NCBI RefSeq assembly: GCF_003814915.1
Contig: NZ_RKQK01000001.1
Location: forward strand, 636,031-700,030
Direction: 5' to 3'
DNA: 64,000 nucleotides
Source: Pacificibacter maritimus
Lineage (GTDB): Bacteria > Pseudomonadota > Alphaproteobacteria > Rhodobacterales > Rhodobacteraceae
The position numbers and the translations under genes were made by a program. The notes under the pieces are model-generated. The model worked only from the letters and a program-made list of their open reading frames with translations, made no database searches and was not told the origin of the DNA. Positions 16,616 through 26,259 of the stretch are shown one piece after another (within the stretch, counting starts at the first letter, position 1; every line of letters starts with the position of its first letter).

Positions 16616-17941
16616 TTAACGCTCGGGCAATAGTCCGCGTGGGTTAAATCGTAGCACGAACAAAAGCACCAAGCCCATGGTCAAGGGGCGTACATAGACA
16701 GTGCGTTCCAAAATCACGGCTTTCAAAGCGCTCGTGTCTGCCATGCCAGATGTGATTACCTCTGCGATAAATCGACCGATAGGTTCGACTTCAACCCAGA
16801 GGAACCAGATGAACAGGCCTCCCAAAACAGCACCCCAGTTGTTGCCAGAGCCACCAACGATAACCATCACCCATACCAAAAAGGTAAAGCGCAACGGCTG
16901 ATAACTTGAGGGTGTTAACTGACCGTCCAGCGTCGTCATCATCGCACCAGCCAAACCACAGATCGCAGCGCCCAAGACGAAGATTTGCAAGTGGCGCCCT
17001 GTTACGTTTTTGCCCATGGCTTCTGATGACACTTCATTGTCACGGATGGCGCGCATCATGCGGCCCCAAGGGGAATTCAGCGCCAATTGCATGGCAGTGA
17101 TCAAGATAATGATCACAGCAAAGAACAGCCCCGCATAGCACAGTTTCACGAAAATACTTGACGCTGTGACAGGGTTTGCGCCGATGGATTGCATCAGCCC
17201 AATGAACCATTCGCTTTGCTGCAAATCAATTTCATAGGGCACGGGACGGGGAAGGCCGATGACATTTTTAACGCCGCGCCCTAACCAATCTTCGTTCTTC
17301 AATACAGCAATGATGATTTCAGCAATGCCGAGTGTCGCGATCGCCAAATAGTCAGAGCGCAAGCCAAGCGCGGTTTTGGCCACCAGCCAAGCCGCACCCG
17401 CAGCAAACAATCCGCCAACAGGCCAAGCGATCAGAACAGGCAGTCCAAGGCCACCCAAGTTCCCTGAAATTGCGGGGTTCACAGCCTCGATGGCTGCAAC
17501 AGCAGGGTCAAAGACTGCGCGGAAAATAAAGAAACCTGCAATCAACCAAGCCGCGATAAACAAAGCGCGGTATTTGTTGCCCCTCAGCATCGCCCAAAAG
17601 ACAATGCCGCCAACAATCGTAGCCACACCAATGGCAAGACCGAAGAGCACGCGTAGGCCGCCCGCTTGCCATGCTTCGCCAACGGGTGAGGTCGAAATCA
17701 GCACAACAGCCAGACCGCCAAGCGCCACAAAGCCCATAACACCAACGTTAAACAGGCCTGCGAAACCCCATTGTAGATTGACGCCAAGCGCCATGATCGC
17801 GGAAATCAACCCCATGTTCAAAATGAACAGGGCAGAGTTCCAAGACTGCAAAAATCCAACCGCAATAATAAGCACGGCCATCATGCCAAAATACAGCGGC
17901 GCGCGATTGGGTGCAGTTTGTGCAACGTGAGACTGGCTCAT
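16616..17941 (-). CDS. livM: Branched-chain amino acid ABC transporter, permease LivM
   Basis: This is a 441-residue inner-membrane permease of the LivM family, with many hydrophobic segments and the family core ALGVNLQWGFAGLFNVG near residues 52-68. The coupling region DYLAIATLGIAEII and the C-terminal LRFNPRGLLPER are also typical. It pairs with LivH to form the channel. It is longer than E. coli LivM, mainly by extra hydrophobic sequence around 90-150. It is the last gene of the operon, and its ATG overlaps the livH stop by four bases. Confidence 0.93.
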   Translation of the reverse strand: MSQSHVAQTAPNRAPLYFGMMAVLIIAVGFLQSWNSALFILNMGLISAIMALGVNLQWGFAGLFNVGVMGFVALGGLAVVLISTSPVGEAWQAGGLRVLFGLAIGVATIVGGIVFWAMLRGNKYRALFIAAWLIAGFFIFRAVFDPAVAAIEAVNPAISGNLGGLGLPVLIAWPVGGLFAAGAAWLVAKTALGLRSDYLAIATLGIAEIIIAVLKNEDWLGRGVKNVIGLPRPVPYEIDLQQSEWFIGLMQSIGANPVTASSIFVKLCYAGLFFAVIIILITAMQLALNSPWGRMMRAIRDNEVSSEAMGKNVTGRHLQIFVLGAAICGLAGAMMTTLDGQLTPSSYQPLRFTFLVWVMVIVGGSGNNWGAVLGGLFIWFLWVEVEPIGRFIAEVITSGMADTSALKAVILERTVYVRPLTMGLVLLFVLRFNPRGLLPER

Positions 17942-18951
17942 ACTGATTTCCCCTTAAACAGACCTGTGGGTTTGAACAACAAGACGATGATCAAAATCGC
18001 GAAAGATACAGCAAATTTGTAATCGGTTGACAAAAGCTGCACCAAACCATCGGGTGCCCAACCGTCTGGACCGAGATAAGTGATGACCTTTTTAAAGGCA
18101 TAGGTCAGCGTGACTTCGGAAAAGGCGATGACAAAACCACCTGCGATGGCCCCCAAAGGCGACCCAAGCCCACCAACGATGGCAGAGGCAAAGATCGGCA
18201 GCAAAAGCTGCATATAGATGAAGGGCTTAAACGACTTATCTAACCCATAGAGTGTGCCTGCAATCGTGGCCAAAGCGGCGACGATCAACCAAGTCACCGT
18301 CACAACACGTTCAGGATTGATGCCTGACAAAAGCGCCAGATCTTCGTTGTCCGAATAGGCGCGCATGGATTTGCCAGTACGGGTTTTGTTCAAGAACCAA
18401 AACAAGGCAGCCACAACCACAACCGCGGTCACAACTGTGATCACCTGCGTGGTGCGGATCGCCAAGCCTTCGGATAGGCCTGTCATAGTTTTGAAATCGC
18501 GTGCGGTGATCAAAAAGCGTTCGCCATCGGCAAAGCGGCGGTCATCTGTGCCGACAATCATACGCACAGCGCCATTCATCACAAACATCACGCCCATAGA
18601 GACGATCACTAACATAACAGGCGCTGCTTTCACCTTGCGGTAAAAGCGGTACACGGCACGGTCGGTGATCAGCACCAATGCCATTGTACAAAGGATCGCA
18701 AAAGGCAAAGCGAGTAGGGCGGTGGGAAGGGGCCCAAAGCTGATGCCTATTGATTTCATTGCGGCTGTGATCAAAACCACAAACATCGTTCCAAAGGCCA
18801 TGGTGTCGCCATGGGCAAAGTTGGAAAAGCGCAAGATTCCGTAGATCAATGTGACCCCAAGTGCGCCAAGCGCAAGCTGCGCGCCATATGCGGTGCCGGG
18901 AACAATCACAAAGTTCGTAAAAGCCACTAAGGCGTTGAGAATATCCATCAA
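17938..18951 (-). CDS. livH: Branched-chain amino acid ABC transporter, permease LivH
   Basis: This 337-residue inner-membrane permease of the LivH family carries ALGALGVTLIYGILRFSNFA near the N-terminus, a hallmark of this permease class. A later block, GLGSPLGAIAGGFVIAF, precedes a final hydrophobic helix and the motif LLFKPTGLFKGK. It overlaps livM at its 3' end and the small unknown gene at its 5' end, both by ATGA, indicating translational coupling. The transporter substrate could be leucine, isoleucine or valine, or other amides or ureas taken by Liv-like systems. Confidence 0.93.
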   Translation of the reverse strand: MMDILNALVAFTNFVIVPGTAYGAQLALGALGVTLIYGILRFSNFAHGDTMAFGTMFVVLITAAMKSIGISFGPLPTALLALPFAILCTMALVLITDRAVYRFYRKVKAAPVMLVIVSMGVMFVMNGAVRMIVGTDDRRFADGERFLITARDFKTMTGLSEGLAIRTTQVITVVTAVVVVAALFWFLNKTRTGKSMRAYSDNEDLALLSGINPERVVTVTWLIVAALATIAGTLYGLDKSFKPFIYMQLLLPIFASAIVGGLGSPLGAIAGGFVIAFSEVTLTYAFKKVITYLGPDGWAPDGLVQLLSTDYKFAVSFAILIIVLLFKPTGLFKGKSV

Positions 18952-19367
18952 TTCACCCTCTCACATGAGCCTTGATAATAGGTCTCTTTGGTTTTACCCC
19001 CGATATCGGGTGTCCGTTTCATCAAGGTGAAATCCCCCTCGTAGTAGATTTCAAGGTCCAGTGTCGTTCCGTCATTTTGCGCGAATTCGCCTGACAATTG
19101 ACCCGCAACGCCTGTGACTTTGCCCGTCAAGTTCGGGCCAAAATCAAATTGCATAACGCCGTCAAAATCATCGCCACGACGAAAGGTCAAAGGCGCACCA
19201 AAGGCTGTGCAATTGTCTGCGCTGTTTTCGCATTTCAGGTCTGCTTGGCAGTTGAATGCATTTGGCGTTTCATTTTTGCGGTTCGCCTGATTGGCAAAAT
19301 AAACATAGCCCAAGACGCCTGCTGTGCTTGCGGTGGCGATCAGGCTGGGCACGATATACTTGTGCAT
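18948..19367 (-). CDS. Unknown 139-aa membrane-anchored or exported protein inside the liv operon
   Basis: This gene lies between livF and livH. It overlaps livH by four bases and starts three bases after the livF stop, so it is an integral part of the operon. The N-terminus MHKYIVPSLIATASTAG with following VLGYVYFA is one hydrophobic segment, either a signal anchor or an uncleaved signal. The rest is a polar domain with cysteines at about 39, 46, 53 and near the C-terminus (GSCERVN), suggesting periplasmic disulfides. It contains beta-rich repeats such as FDFGPNLTGKVTG. I do not recognise the family. An accessory role in the transporter is an inference from position only. Confidence 0.8.
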   Translation of the reverse strand: MHKYIVPSLIATASTAGVLGYVYFANQANRKNETPNAFNCQADLKCENSADNCTAFGAPLTFRRGDDFDGVMQFDFGPNLTGKVTGVAGQLSGEFAQNDGTTLDLEIYYEGDFTLMKRTPDIGGKTKETYYQGSCERVN

Positions 19368-19370
19368 ATC

Positions 19371-20075
19371 CTAGCCCCCCAAGAATGTGCGACGCACTTC
19401 AGGATCGGCCAAAAGCGCGGCACCTGTATCGGTATAGGCATTCGTGCCCTGCACTAAAACATAGCCTTTATCAGCAATATCAAGTGCTTGGCGTGCGTTT
19501 TGTTCCACCATCAAGACAGCGATACCTGTTTTTGCCACTTCGATAATGCGGTCAAACAGTTCATCCATCACGATGGGCGATACACCCGCTGTCGGTTCAT
19601 CCAGCATCAAAAGTTTCGGCTGGGTCATCAAAGCGCGGCTTACAGCCACCTGTTGCCGTTGTCCGCCCGACAATTCACCCGCATTCTGATGACGTTTTTC
19701 ATAGACCGCAGGAAAGATTTCATAGACCTGTTCCAGCGTTTGTTTGAAATCATCTGTGCGAATAAAAGCGCCCATTTCTAGGTTTTCTTCCACGCTCATG
19801 GTGGGGAAAATATTGTTGGTCTGGGGCACAAACCCCATACCTTTATACACGCGATCTTGCGGCGTTAGACCTGTGATGTCTTCGCCGTCGAGCACGACAG
19901 ACCCAGTGTGGATGTTCAGCATGCCAAAGACGGCTTTCATCGCAGTGGATTTGCCAGCGCCATTTGGGCCGACAATCACAGCGATTTCGCCTTTTTCAAC
20001 CGAAAGTTCGCAATCGTGCAAAATGTCAGCGCCGCCGTAGCCGCCTGTCATATGTGTGGCACTTAGGTAGCTCAT
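19371..20075 (-). CDS. livF: Branched-chain amino acid ABC transporter, ATPase LivF
   Basis: This 234-residue cytoplasmic nucleotide-binding subunit has Walker A GPNGAGKST (38-46), signature LSGGQRQQVAVSRAL, Walker B LLMLDEPTAG and the family-typical MVEQNARQAL near 190. It works as a dimer partner with LivG. Its start overlaps the livG stop by ATGA. Confidence 0.95.
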   Translation of the reverse strand: MSYLSATHMTGGYGGADILHDCELSVEKGEIAVIVGPNGAGKSTAMKAVFGMLNIHTGSVVLDGEDITGLTPQDRVYKGMGFVPQTNNIFPTMSVEENLEMGAFIRTDDFKQTLEQVYEIFPAVYEKRHQNAGELSGGQRQQVAVSRALMTQPKLLMLDEPTAGVSPIVMDELFDRIIEVAKTGIAVLMVEQNARQALDIADKGYVLVQGTNAYTDTGAALLADPEVRRTFLGG

Positions 20076-20896
20076 GATGTGCCCTCCGATGACGCGGGGA
20101 TGGCGTCTTTGGTCAGGCCTTCGGTGGCCTCTTTGTTTTTGATGCCCGTGCCAAGGTAGGCTTCGATCACCTGTTCGTTTTGCATAATATCTTGTGCCGA
20201 TCCCGTGGCCATCACCTGACCTGCGGCCATAACGATGACAGGATCACAAAGCATTTTGATAAATTCCATGTCGTGTTCGATCATGCAAAATGTGTATCCG
20301 CGCTCGACGTTCAAGCGTTTGATCGCATCAGCAATCGTGTAGAGCAGCGTGCGGTTTACGCCCGCGCCCACTTCATCCAAAAACACGATTTTCGCGTCGA
20401 CCATCATGGTGCGACCCAGTTCGACCAGTTTTTTCTGACCGCCTGAAATATTGCCAGCTTTTTCGTCAGCAATGTGCGAAATCGTCAAAAATTCTAGAAC
20501 TTCATCGGCCTTTTTGCGCAAGGCAGCTTCTTCGATTGCGATTTGACCCCGTTTAAACCAAGCATTCCACAGGGTTTCACCTGATTGGTTTGCAGGCACC
20601 ATCATCAGGTTTTCGCGCACAGTCATTGTCGGGAATTCATGCGCGATCTGAAAGGTGCGCAAAATACCTTTGTGGAACATTTGATGCGGCTTGAGCCCTG
20701 TAATATCTTCGCCATCAAAGATGATTTTGCCGCTCGTAGGTGTCAAAACACCCGCGATACAGTTGAAAAGCGACGTTTTTCCCGCACCATTTGGTCCGAT
20801 AAGGCCCGTAATGGATCCTTTTTCGATGGAAAGCGATGCCCCATCGACTGCGCGAAAACCGCCGAAATGCATGTGTAGATCACGCACTTCGATCAT
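20072..20896 (-). CDS. livG: Branched-chain amino acid ABC transporter, ATPase LivG
   Basis: This 274-residue nucleotide-binding subunit has Walker A GPNGAGKTS (34-42), signature ISGGQKKLVELGRTM, Walker B IVFLDEVGAGVN and the LivG-type MIEHDMEFI motif. The D-loop sequence GAGVNRTL is usual for LivG, where most ABC ATPases have DEP. A polar C-terminal extension of about 20 residues follows the conserved EAYLG. It is the first gene after the intercistronic hairpin downstream of livK. Confidence 0.95.
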   Translation of the reverse strand: MIEVRDLHMHFGGFRAVDGASLSIEKGSITGLIGPNGAGKTSLFNCIAGVLTPTSGKIIFDGEDITGLKPHQMFHKGILRTFQIAHEFPTMTVRENLMMVPANQSGETLWNAWFKRGQIAIEEAALRKKADEVLEFLTISHIADEKAGNISGGQKKLVELGRTMMVDAKIVFLDEVGAGVNRTLLYTIADAIKRLNVERGYTFCMIEHDMEFIKMLCDPVIVMAAGQVMATGSAQDIMQNEQVIEAYLGTGIKNKEATEGLTKDAIPASSEGTS

Positions 20897-20943
20897 GTGT
20901 ATATCCCCTTAGAATTGTCCAAAGTCGACCTTTGGGTACGAAA

Positions 20944-20970
20944 ACAGCCCAGACTATGAGTCTGGGCTGT
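20944..20970 (-). terminator. Intercistronic hairpin between livK and livG
   Basis: A perfect 12-bp stem ACAGCCCAGACT / AGTCTGGGCTGT closes a three-base loop. No clear T-run follows on the minus strand, so partial termination or protection of the livK mRNA 3' end fits best. Either would raise binding protein over the membrane components, as in many ABC operons. Confidence 0.65.
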
Positions 20971-20986
20971 GATCGCATATTCGGTT

Positions 20987-22171
20987 TTAGCGGTAACCAA
21001 CTGTGGTGATTTTGCCGTCTTTGACAAGGATCTCACGGTAAGAACCTGCCGCTTCACCTGGTTCGATCAACTCAGCAGCTGTGCCGCCGACATAGTCAAC
21101 TTCACCGCCAGCAGCCAAGATATCGAGCGCTTTTGCCAGTTCACCTGGGAAAATTTGCTCGCCTGGAGCATTGGCAACACCCATCACGAAGTCTTTGTAG
21201 ACCTGTGGATCAGTTGAACCAGCCGCTTGCATGGCCAAAACCATCATAGCTGCTGCGTCGTATGATTCAGGCGCGTAGGGCGCTGTGCCGTTGTAGCCGT
21301 TTGCTTCACCGATTGGGATAAGCATTTCACCGCCTGGTGAATCGGAACCAGGAACTTGACCTGTCGCGCCTTCGATTTCTGTACCGAAACGCTCTTCCAT
21401 TGCGTCACCGATCATCGCGTCAGGCAGGTGGAAACGGTCGAATGCGCCCGTATCAAGTGCCGCACGAATGATGCCAGGACCACCTTGGTCGATGTAGCCA
21501 ACAACCACAAGAATGTCGCCACCAGCAGAAGCCAAAGCGCCAACTTCAGCAGAGTAATCTGCTTTGCCGTCTTCATGCGATGCGTTGATTGTGACTGTGC
21601 CGCCCAATTCGGTGTATGACGATTCAAACGCGTCCGCCAAACCTTTGCCGTAGTCGTTGTTTGTGTAAGTCACAGCAGCAGATGTCACGCCTTTTTCAAG
21701 CAATGATTCAGCCATAACTTGACCTTGACGTGCATCGGATGGGGAGGCACGGAAGAACAAGCCGTTGTCTTCGATTGTTGTCAAAGAGGGGGATGTCGCG
21801 GATGGTGAGAACATAACCATGCCGTTTGGTACAGCAACGTTGGTCAAAGCTGCACCTGTCGCACCTGAACACAAAGCGCCGATGAGGCCGACGATACCAT
21901 CAGATGTGATCATGCGCTCTGCCACAGATGAAGCAACAGCCGCATCCGTACAGGTTGAATCACCTTCAACCAAAGCGATGGTTGTGCCGTCCAAGAATTT
22001 GCCGCTCTCTGAAGCTTCTTTAACAGCCGCACGCACGCCGCCAGCCATGTCTGGTGCAAGCGATTCAGCTGGGCCAGAAAAACCAAGCATTAGACCAAGT
22101 TTGATCTCATCAGCGTATGATGCGCTTGCAATAAGGGTTGAGGCCGCTGTGGCCAGTAGGATCTTTTTCAT
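20987..22171 (-). CDS. livK: Branched-chain amino acid ABC transporter, periplasmic binding protein
   Basis: This 394-residue type I periplasmic binding protein (Peripla_BP_6 class) starts with a cleavable signal peptide, MKKILLATAASTLIASASYA, ending at an AYA-D site. The mature part has the pattern GLMLGFSGPAESLAPDMAGG and the hinge segment SDGIVGLIGALCSGATGAAL. The first domain ends near 140 and the second contains VVGYIDQGGPG. It is the promoter-proximal gene of the liv operon; the ligand cannot be told from sequence alone. Confidence 0.93.
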   Translation of the reverse strand: MKKILLATAASTLIASASYADEIKLGLMLGFSGPAESLAPDMAGGVRAAVKEASESGKFLDGTTIALVEGDSTCTDAAVASSVAERMITSDGIVGLIGALCSGATGAALTNVAVPNGMVMFSPSATSPSLTTIEDNGLFFRASPSDARQGQVMAESLLEKGVTSAAVTYTNNDYGKGLADAFESSYTELGGTVTINASHEDGKADYSAEVGALASAGGDILVVVGYIDQGGPGIIRAALDTGAFDRFHLPDAMIGDAMEERFGTEIEGATGQVPGSDSPGGEMLIPIGEANGYNGTAPYAPESYDAAAMMVLAMQAAGSTDPQVYKDFVMGVANAPGEQIFPGELAKALDILAAGGEVDYVGGTAAELIEPGEAAGSYREILVKDGKITTVGYR

Positions 22172-22731
22172 TCGTTTCTCCCGAGTTGGATCATTGTCCT
22201 GCGAAGAGGTTAGAACGTGTTTTTATGAATGGGAAGTGCTGAGGTCGCATTGAGCTTGATATCTGTTCAAAATGGGCAAATTGACTATTCGTTGCGCCTA
22301 GCTAAGGAATTTTGGATAGAAAAAACCGCCTTTTTAATGAATTTGCGATTTGTCATCCCATGCCCCAAATGCCCGATTTGGTCATTTTTGCCGTTAAAGT
22401 TGTGACGCAGCTGCGTTTTGACGCAATGAGAACAGAATCGTTGCGCGCAGAACCAATCCGATTGAGGGGCAGATCTCAGTTCAAAGCGCTGTGATCTGCA
22501 TTTCATCCGCCTTCTTGGCCGTTTTCTACCAAGACCATGAGCGGGTACAGGTACGTTGTGTTCAGTCCAAGCCTGCGCCAAGGCAGGCGGTAATCGCAGG
22601 TGAAACGCATAATATACCCGTTTTCGAATGGTTTTCGATATTTCGGGTTTTCCATCGCAAAACCTGCGCCTATAACGCTTGGGCTGATAGCGCCACCAAA
22701 TAGGGGCGCGCAGCACGAGACGATAGACATA
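22172..22731. other. 560-bp divergent intergenic region between livK and the DAHP synthase gene
   Basis: This stretch carries the minus-strand promoter of livK and the plus-strand promoter of the aro gene. Open frames on the minus strand up to 143 codons exist, but they lack family features and a good ribosome binding site, so I do not call them genes. The region 22503-22700 has codon-like composition on the minus strand and could be the remnant of a small gene. Confidence 0.4.
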
Positions 22732-22737
22732 TATAAT
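22732..22737 (+). promoter_or_regulatory. Consensus -10 element upstream of the DAHP synthase gene
   Basis: TATAAT lies 33 bases upstream of the chosen start codon, giving a short leader of about 27 bases. No good -35 match is visible 17 bases upstream, so an activator or weak promoter is possible. Confidence 0.4.
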
Positions 22738-22770
22738 GACGTAACCAAATCACTATCTCGGAGAATGACA

Positions 22771-24117
22771 ATGACGGATTGGGTAAAATCAGCATGGCGC
22801 AACAAACCGCGAGTGCAAATGCCCGAGTATACAGACGAGGCCGCGCTAAACGCTGTTGAGGCGCAACTCTCAAAGTATCCTCCTCTTGTCTTCGCTGGCG
22901 AGACAAAGACCCTAAAAGATCAACTGGCGGCAGCATCACGCGGCGAAGCGTTTTTGTTGCAGGGCGGCGATTGTGCTGAAAGCTTTGCTGAATTCGGTGC
23001 AGATCAAATTCGCGACACGTTCAAAGTCATGTTGCAAATGGCGATGGTTTTGACCTTTGGCGCGAAAGTGCCTGTGATCAAAGTTGGTCGCATGGCGGGT
23101 CAATTCGCCAAGCCACGCTCAGCGCCCACTGAAACTGCAAACGGTGTCGAACTGCCAAGCTACCGCGGTGACATCATCAACGGTTTCGATTTCACGCCTG
23201 AAGCGCGCATTCCAGATCCTGACCGTATGTTGCAGGCCTACACACAGGCTGCTGCGTCTTTGAACTTGTTGCGCGCCTATGCGAAGGGCGGCTTTGCAGA
23301 TGTGAACCGCGTACATGCATGGACTTTGGGGTACACTGAAGCGGATGAGGCCGAAAAATACCGCGACATGGCCACACGTATTCAAGATGCCTTGGATTTC
23401 ATGAATGCGGCAGGCATGTCGGCTGCGAACAACAACAACCTTAAGACGGTTGATTTTTACACGTCGCACGAAGCATTATTGCTGGAATATGAAGAAGCAC
23501 TGACCCGTGTTGACAGCACATCAGGCTCTACGATCGCTGGTTCGGGCCATATGATCTGGATCGGGGATCGCACCCGTCAACCAGATGGCGCGCATGTTGA
23601 ATTCTGTTCTGGTGTTTCTAATCCACTCGGTTTGAAATGTGGTCCAACAACCACAGCGGAAGATCTGAAAATCTTGATGCAAAAACTGAACCCGAACAAT
23701 GAAGCAGGGCGTTTGACATTGATCGCGCGCTTTGGTGCGGGCAAAGTCAGAGATCACCTGCCACGTTTGATCGAAGCTGTAAAAGAAGCGGGCGCAAATG
23801 TGGTTTGGTCTTGTGATCCGATGCATGGCAACACGATCAAATCCGAAAGCGGCTACAAAACGCGTCCGTTTGAAAGCGTGTTGCAAGAGGTACAAGAATT
23901 CTTTGCAGTGCACCGTGAATACGGGACTATTCCTGGTGGTGTGCATTTCGAGATGACTGGTAAAGACGTCACCGAATGCACAGGCGGGGCGATTGAAGTC
24001 ACTGACGAAAATCTAGCCGATCGTTACCATACAGCCTGTGATCCGCGTTTGAATGCGTCTCAATCTTTGGAATTGGCATTCTTGGTGGCTGAAGAACTGT
24101 CAAAGAACGCACGTTAA
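22771..24117 (+). CDS. aroG: Class II 3-deoxy-7-phosphoheptulonate (DAHP) synthase
   Basis: This enzyme condenses phosphoenolpyruvate and erythrose 4-phosphate into DAHP, the first step of the shikimate pathway. The 448-residue protein is of the class II (plant and actinobacterial) type, with [11 protein letters not shown] near the N-terminus, [36 protein letters not shown] and CDPMHGNT. The reading frame is open from 22600, but GGAG at 22760-22763 sits seven bases before the ATG at 22771 (MTDWVKSAW). An ATG at 22764 is too close to that site. The gene is single and followed by a strong terminator. Confidence 0.93.
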   Translation: MTDWVKSAWRNKPRVQMPEYTDEAALNAVEAQLSKYPPLVFAGETKTLKDQLAAASRGEAFLLQGGDCAESFAEFGADQIRDTFKVMLQMAMVLTFGAKVPVIKVGRMAGQFAKPRSAPTETANGVELPSYRGDIINGFDFTPEARIPDPDRMLQAYTQAAASLNLLRAYAKGGFADVNRVHAWTLGYTEADEAEKYRDMATRIQDALDFMNAAGMSAANNNNLKTVDFYTSHEALLLEYEEALTRVDSTSGSTIAGSGHMIWIGDRTRQPDGAHVEFCSGVSNPLGLKCGPTTTAEDLKILMQKLNPNNEAGRLTLIARFGAGKVRDHLPRLIEAVKEAGANVVWSCDPMHGNTIKSESGYKTRPFESVLQEVQEFFAVHREYGTIPGGVHFEMTGKDVTECTGGAIEVTDENLADRYHTACDPRLNASQSLELAFLVAEELSKNAR

Positions 24118-24135
24118 GTTTTTCGTATAAAATGC

Positions 24136-24168
24136 GAAAAAAGGCTGGGGGTTTTCCCAGCCTTTTTT
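24136..24168 (+). terminator. Terminator after the DAHP synthase gene
   Basis: A stem AAAGGCTGGG / CCCAGCCTTTTTT around a GGTTTT-like loop ends in a T-run. Confidence 0.9.
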
Positions 24169-24296
24169 ATGTTCGCAGCTGCACTGCAGCCCGCCCGGCG
24201 CATTATCCACGCGAAATTGGCGCCGCTTTCATAAGCTAGGCCATCTGGGTGGAATATTGCACGCACATGCGCTTTGGTGCGATTGTTTCGCGAAAA

Positions 24297-25031
24297 TTAG
24301 TCGTCGGTTTTCACCAAACGTAAAACGGGTTTGCCCGTTGGGCGTGCAGGCGGGGTTGCCGCTGTATCACTTTCATTCGTGTTTTGTTGCTCAAGATAGG
24401 CTTTGCGTGCCTCTGCAAACCCTTTGGGAATGGGCGTGCCCTTTGCAGTAACCTCATGCGTCGCGTTATCTGATAGGCCAGCATCCGTCATCAGAGGGCG
24501 GGATAGGGTTTCAACCGCTTCAAAACGGCGTGGCTGTCGGCCAATGTCGCCTTTGGATTGCAAGCAGCCCAAGATGCGGTTTACATCGCCAAGATCCGAT
24601 TTCAATGGGCAAAGCAGCAATTGCGCATCCAAAGACTGGCGACCAATACCGCGTTCGCCTTTTAGCGTTATGGTTGTGATCTGCGGTGTCTCACAGACGG
24701 CTTCAATGGCTTGCGAAATCTTGCTGCGGCTTTCGGGGACAAACATTGCGGTCAAGGGCATACCGCGCACTTCCATACCCATCAAATCTGTCAGATGCAT
24801 CCCTGCAAGGCGGAACCGTGCCACGCCAGGGGCAATGCGTTCCAAGATGAAAGCGAATTCAAGTGCAGATTGCATACCACGAGGATCAATGTCCGCGCGC
24901 GCAGGGACAGGGCGCCCATTGCGCAAACCGTCCCAATAGGCTTCGACTTCTTTCAAAGCAGGAAAAATCATTTCGTTGCGACGCGGCATAATGGAAACAA
25001 CATTGGAACCGCTTACATAGTCAATTTTCAT
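24297..25031 (-). CDS. PAS_5-family PAS domain protein
   Basis: This 244-residue soluble protein has a PAS_5 (PF07310) domain in about residues 15-165, marked by YWDGLRNGRPVPARADIDP, FRLAGMHLTDLMGMEVRG and LLCPL. The family is widespread in Alphaproteobacteria and has unknown ligands. No kinase, HTH or other output domain follows. The C-terminal 70 residues are low-complexity polar sequence ending in PVLRLVKTDD, which could be an interaction tail. Similar domains elsewhere act in envelope or motility regulation, but nothing here ties it to a pathway. Confidence 0.82.
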   Translation of the reverse strand: MKIDYVSGSNVVSIMPRRNEMIFPALKEVEAYWDGLRNGRPVPARADIDPRGMQSALEFAFILERIAPGVARFRLAGMHLTDLMGMEVRGMPLTAMFVPESRSKISQAIEAVCETPQITTITLKGERGIGRQSLDAQLLLCPLKSDLGDVNRILGCLQSKGDIGRQPRRFEAVETLSRPLMTDAGLSDNATHEVTAKGTPIPKGFAEARKAYLEQQNTNESDTAATPPARPTGKPVLRLVKTDD

Positions 25032-25611
25032 TTTCTTAACCTTTTCGATAGCGGCATTAAGTATTTCTGTGCGTTGGCCGCTGTAATTGATCGTGCAGAG
25101 TGTCTCTGCTTGCTTGACCTGAATATGCCACGACTTTGCCTGATTTGGTGTGTTTTCCTAACGAATGGTTAACACCGAGCGACGTTTTGGCCCTAAAATT
25201 CCCCCAAATCTGGCGATTTTGACATAAATTTTTCGCCCCAGCCCTGCAATATGTACGTTAAAACAATAACTTAAACGAAAGTGGTGGAAAATCTTCCTAA
25301 AAGCGTGCTCAACTGTATCGAAAAGGCAGAATTTGCGCTCGAAAGTTTCTATGACAGCGACTTTTGGGATATTTGCCCGATCTGAAAGCGACTCAAAACG
25401 TTAATTTTTCCGATAAATTTGACCGCAAAACATCGCACATTTGCTCCGTTGCCACATTTTTGCCTTGTTTCACATCGACGTTGACGATTTGTGGCAAAAT
25501 CCACTCTTAACAATAAACGTCATTCACCCTTGGCATTTTGACACTGTGCAATTGGTGGTCAACTCTGTGTAAGATGGCTATAGACGACCCGTCATATCTA
25601 AGGAGAGACAT
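25032..25611. other. 580-bp gene-free region between the PAS_5 gene and gmk
   Basis: No coding frame with a credible start is visible on either strand. The region is AT-rich in patches and must carry the divergent promoters. It contains a TTGACA at 25538-25543 that may be a -35 element for gmk, without a well-spaced -10. No strong hairpin was found. It is large for an intergenic region in this genome. Confidence 0.5.
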
Positions 25612-26259
25612 ATGTCTGTCGAACGCCGTGGTCTTTTGATCATTTTGTCATCCCCCTCAGGGGCGGGAAAATCCACTTTGGCCAAGCGCCTGATGCAATG
25701 GGACGAAAGCTTAAGCTTTTCAGTCTCTGCCACGACGCGCGCCCCACGCGCGGGCGAAGAAAACGGTGTCGATTATCATTTTACGTCCGAAGAAGATTTT
25801 AAATCGATGGTCTCCAAAGGCGAGATGTTGGAACATGCCTTGGTCTTTGGAAATTACTATGGCTCGCCTGCAGGGCGTGTGCGCCAAGCGATCGAGGCGG
25901 GGCGGGATGTCTTGTTTGACGTTGATTGGCAAGGCGCGCAGCAGATCGCGAATTCGTCATTGCGCGATCATGTTTTGTCGATCTTTGTTTTACCGCCCTC
26001 TATCGTAGAGTTGCGCAGACGGTTGGAAACACGCGGCCAAGACAGTGCGGAAGTTATCGAAAAGCGCATGCGTCAAAGCTGGGATGAAATCAGTCATTGG
26101 GATGGCTACGACTATGTATTGGTCAATGACGATTTGGACACATCTTTCGAACGCCTAAAAACCATCGTTTCCGCCGAAAGGTTGCATCGCCGCCAACAGC
26201 CTGGCCTGTTGGAAATCGTGCGAGGGCTCCAAGCTGAATTTGAAGGACTTGAATCATGA
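25612..26259 (+). CDS. gmk: Guanylate kinase
   Basis: This enzyme phosphorylates GMP to GDP with ATP in purine nucleotide synthesis. The protein is 215 aa, as usual. The P-loop SGAGKST is at residues 16-22, the GMP-binding segment [10 protein letters not shown] and YGSPAGRVR follow, and the lid region [17 protein letters not shown] is near 140-156. AAGGAG lies upstream of the ATG. It overlaps the next gene by ATGA. Confidence 0.96.
   Translation: MSVERRGLLIILSSPSGAGKSTLAKRLMQWDESLSFSVSATTRAPRAGEENGVDYHFTSEEDFKSMVSKGEMLEHALVFGNYYGSPAGRVRQAIEAGRDVLFDVDWQGAQQIANSSLRDHVLSIFVLPPSIVELRRRLETRGQDSAEVIEKRMRQSWDEISHWDGYDYVLVNDDLDTSFERLKTIVSAERLHRRQQPGLLEIVRGLQAEFEGLES

Noticed and set aside
22285-22805. 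Minus-strand frames of 100-143 codons upstream of the DAHP synthase gene
   Set aside because: They overlap the promoter and start of the aro gene, lack good RBSs and have unlikely composition. They were kept only as a note in the intergenic entry.
25254-25276. TTAA pair in the gap before gmk as a CtrA site
   Set aside because: The two TTAA tetramers are nine bases apart rather than seven, so the site does not fit.
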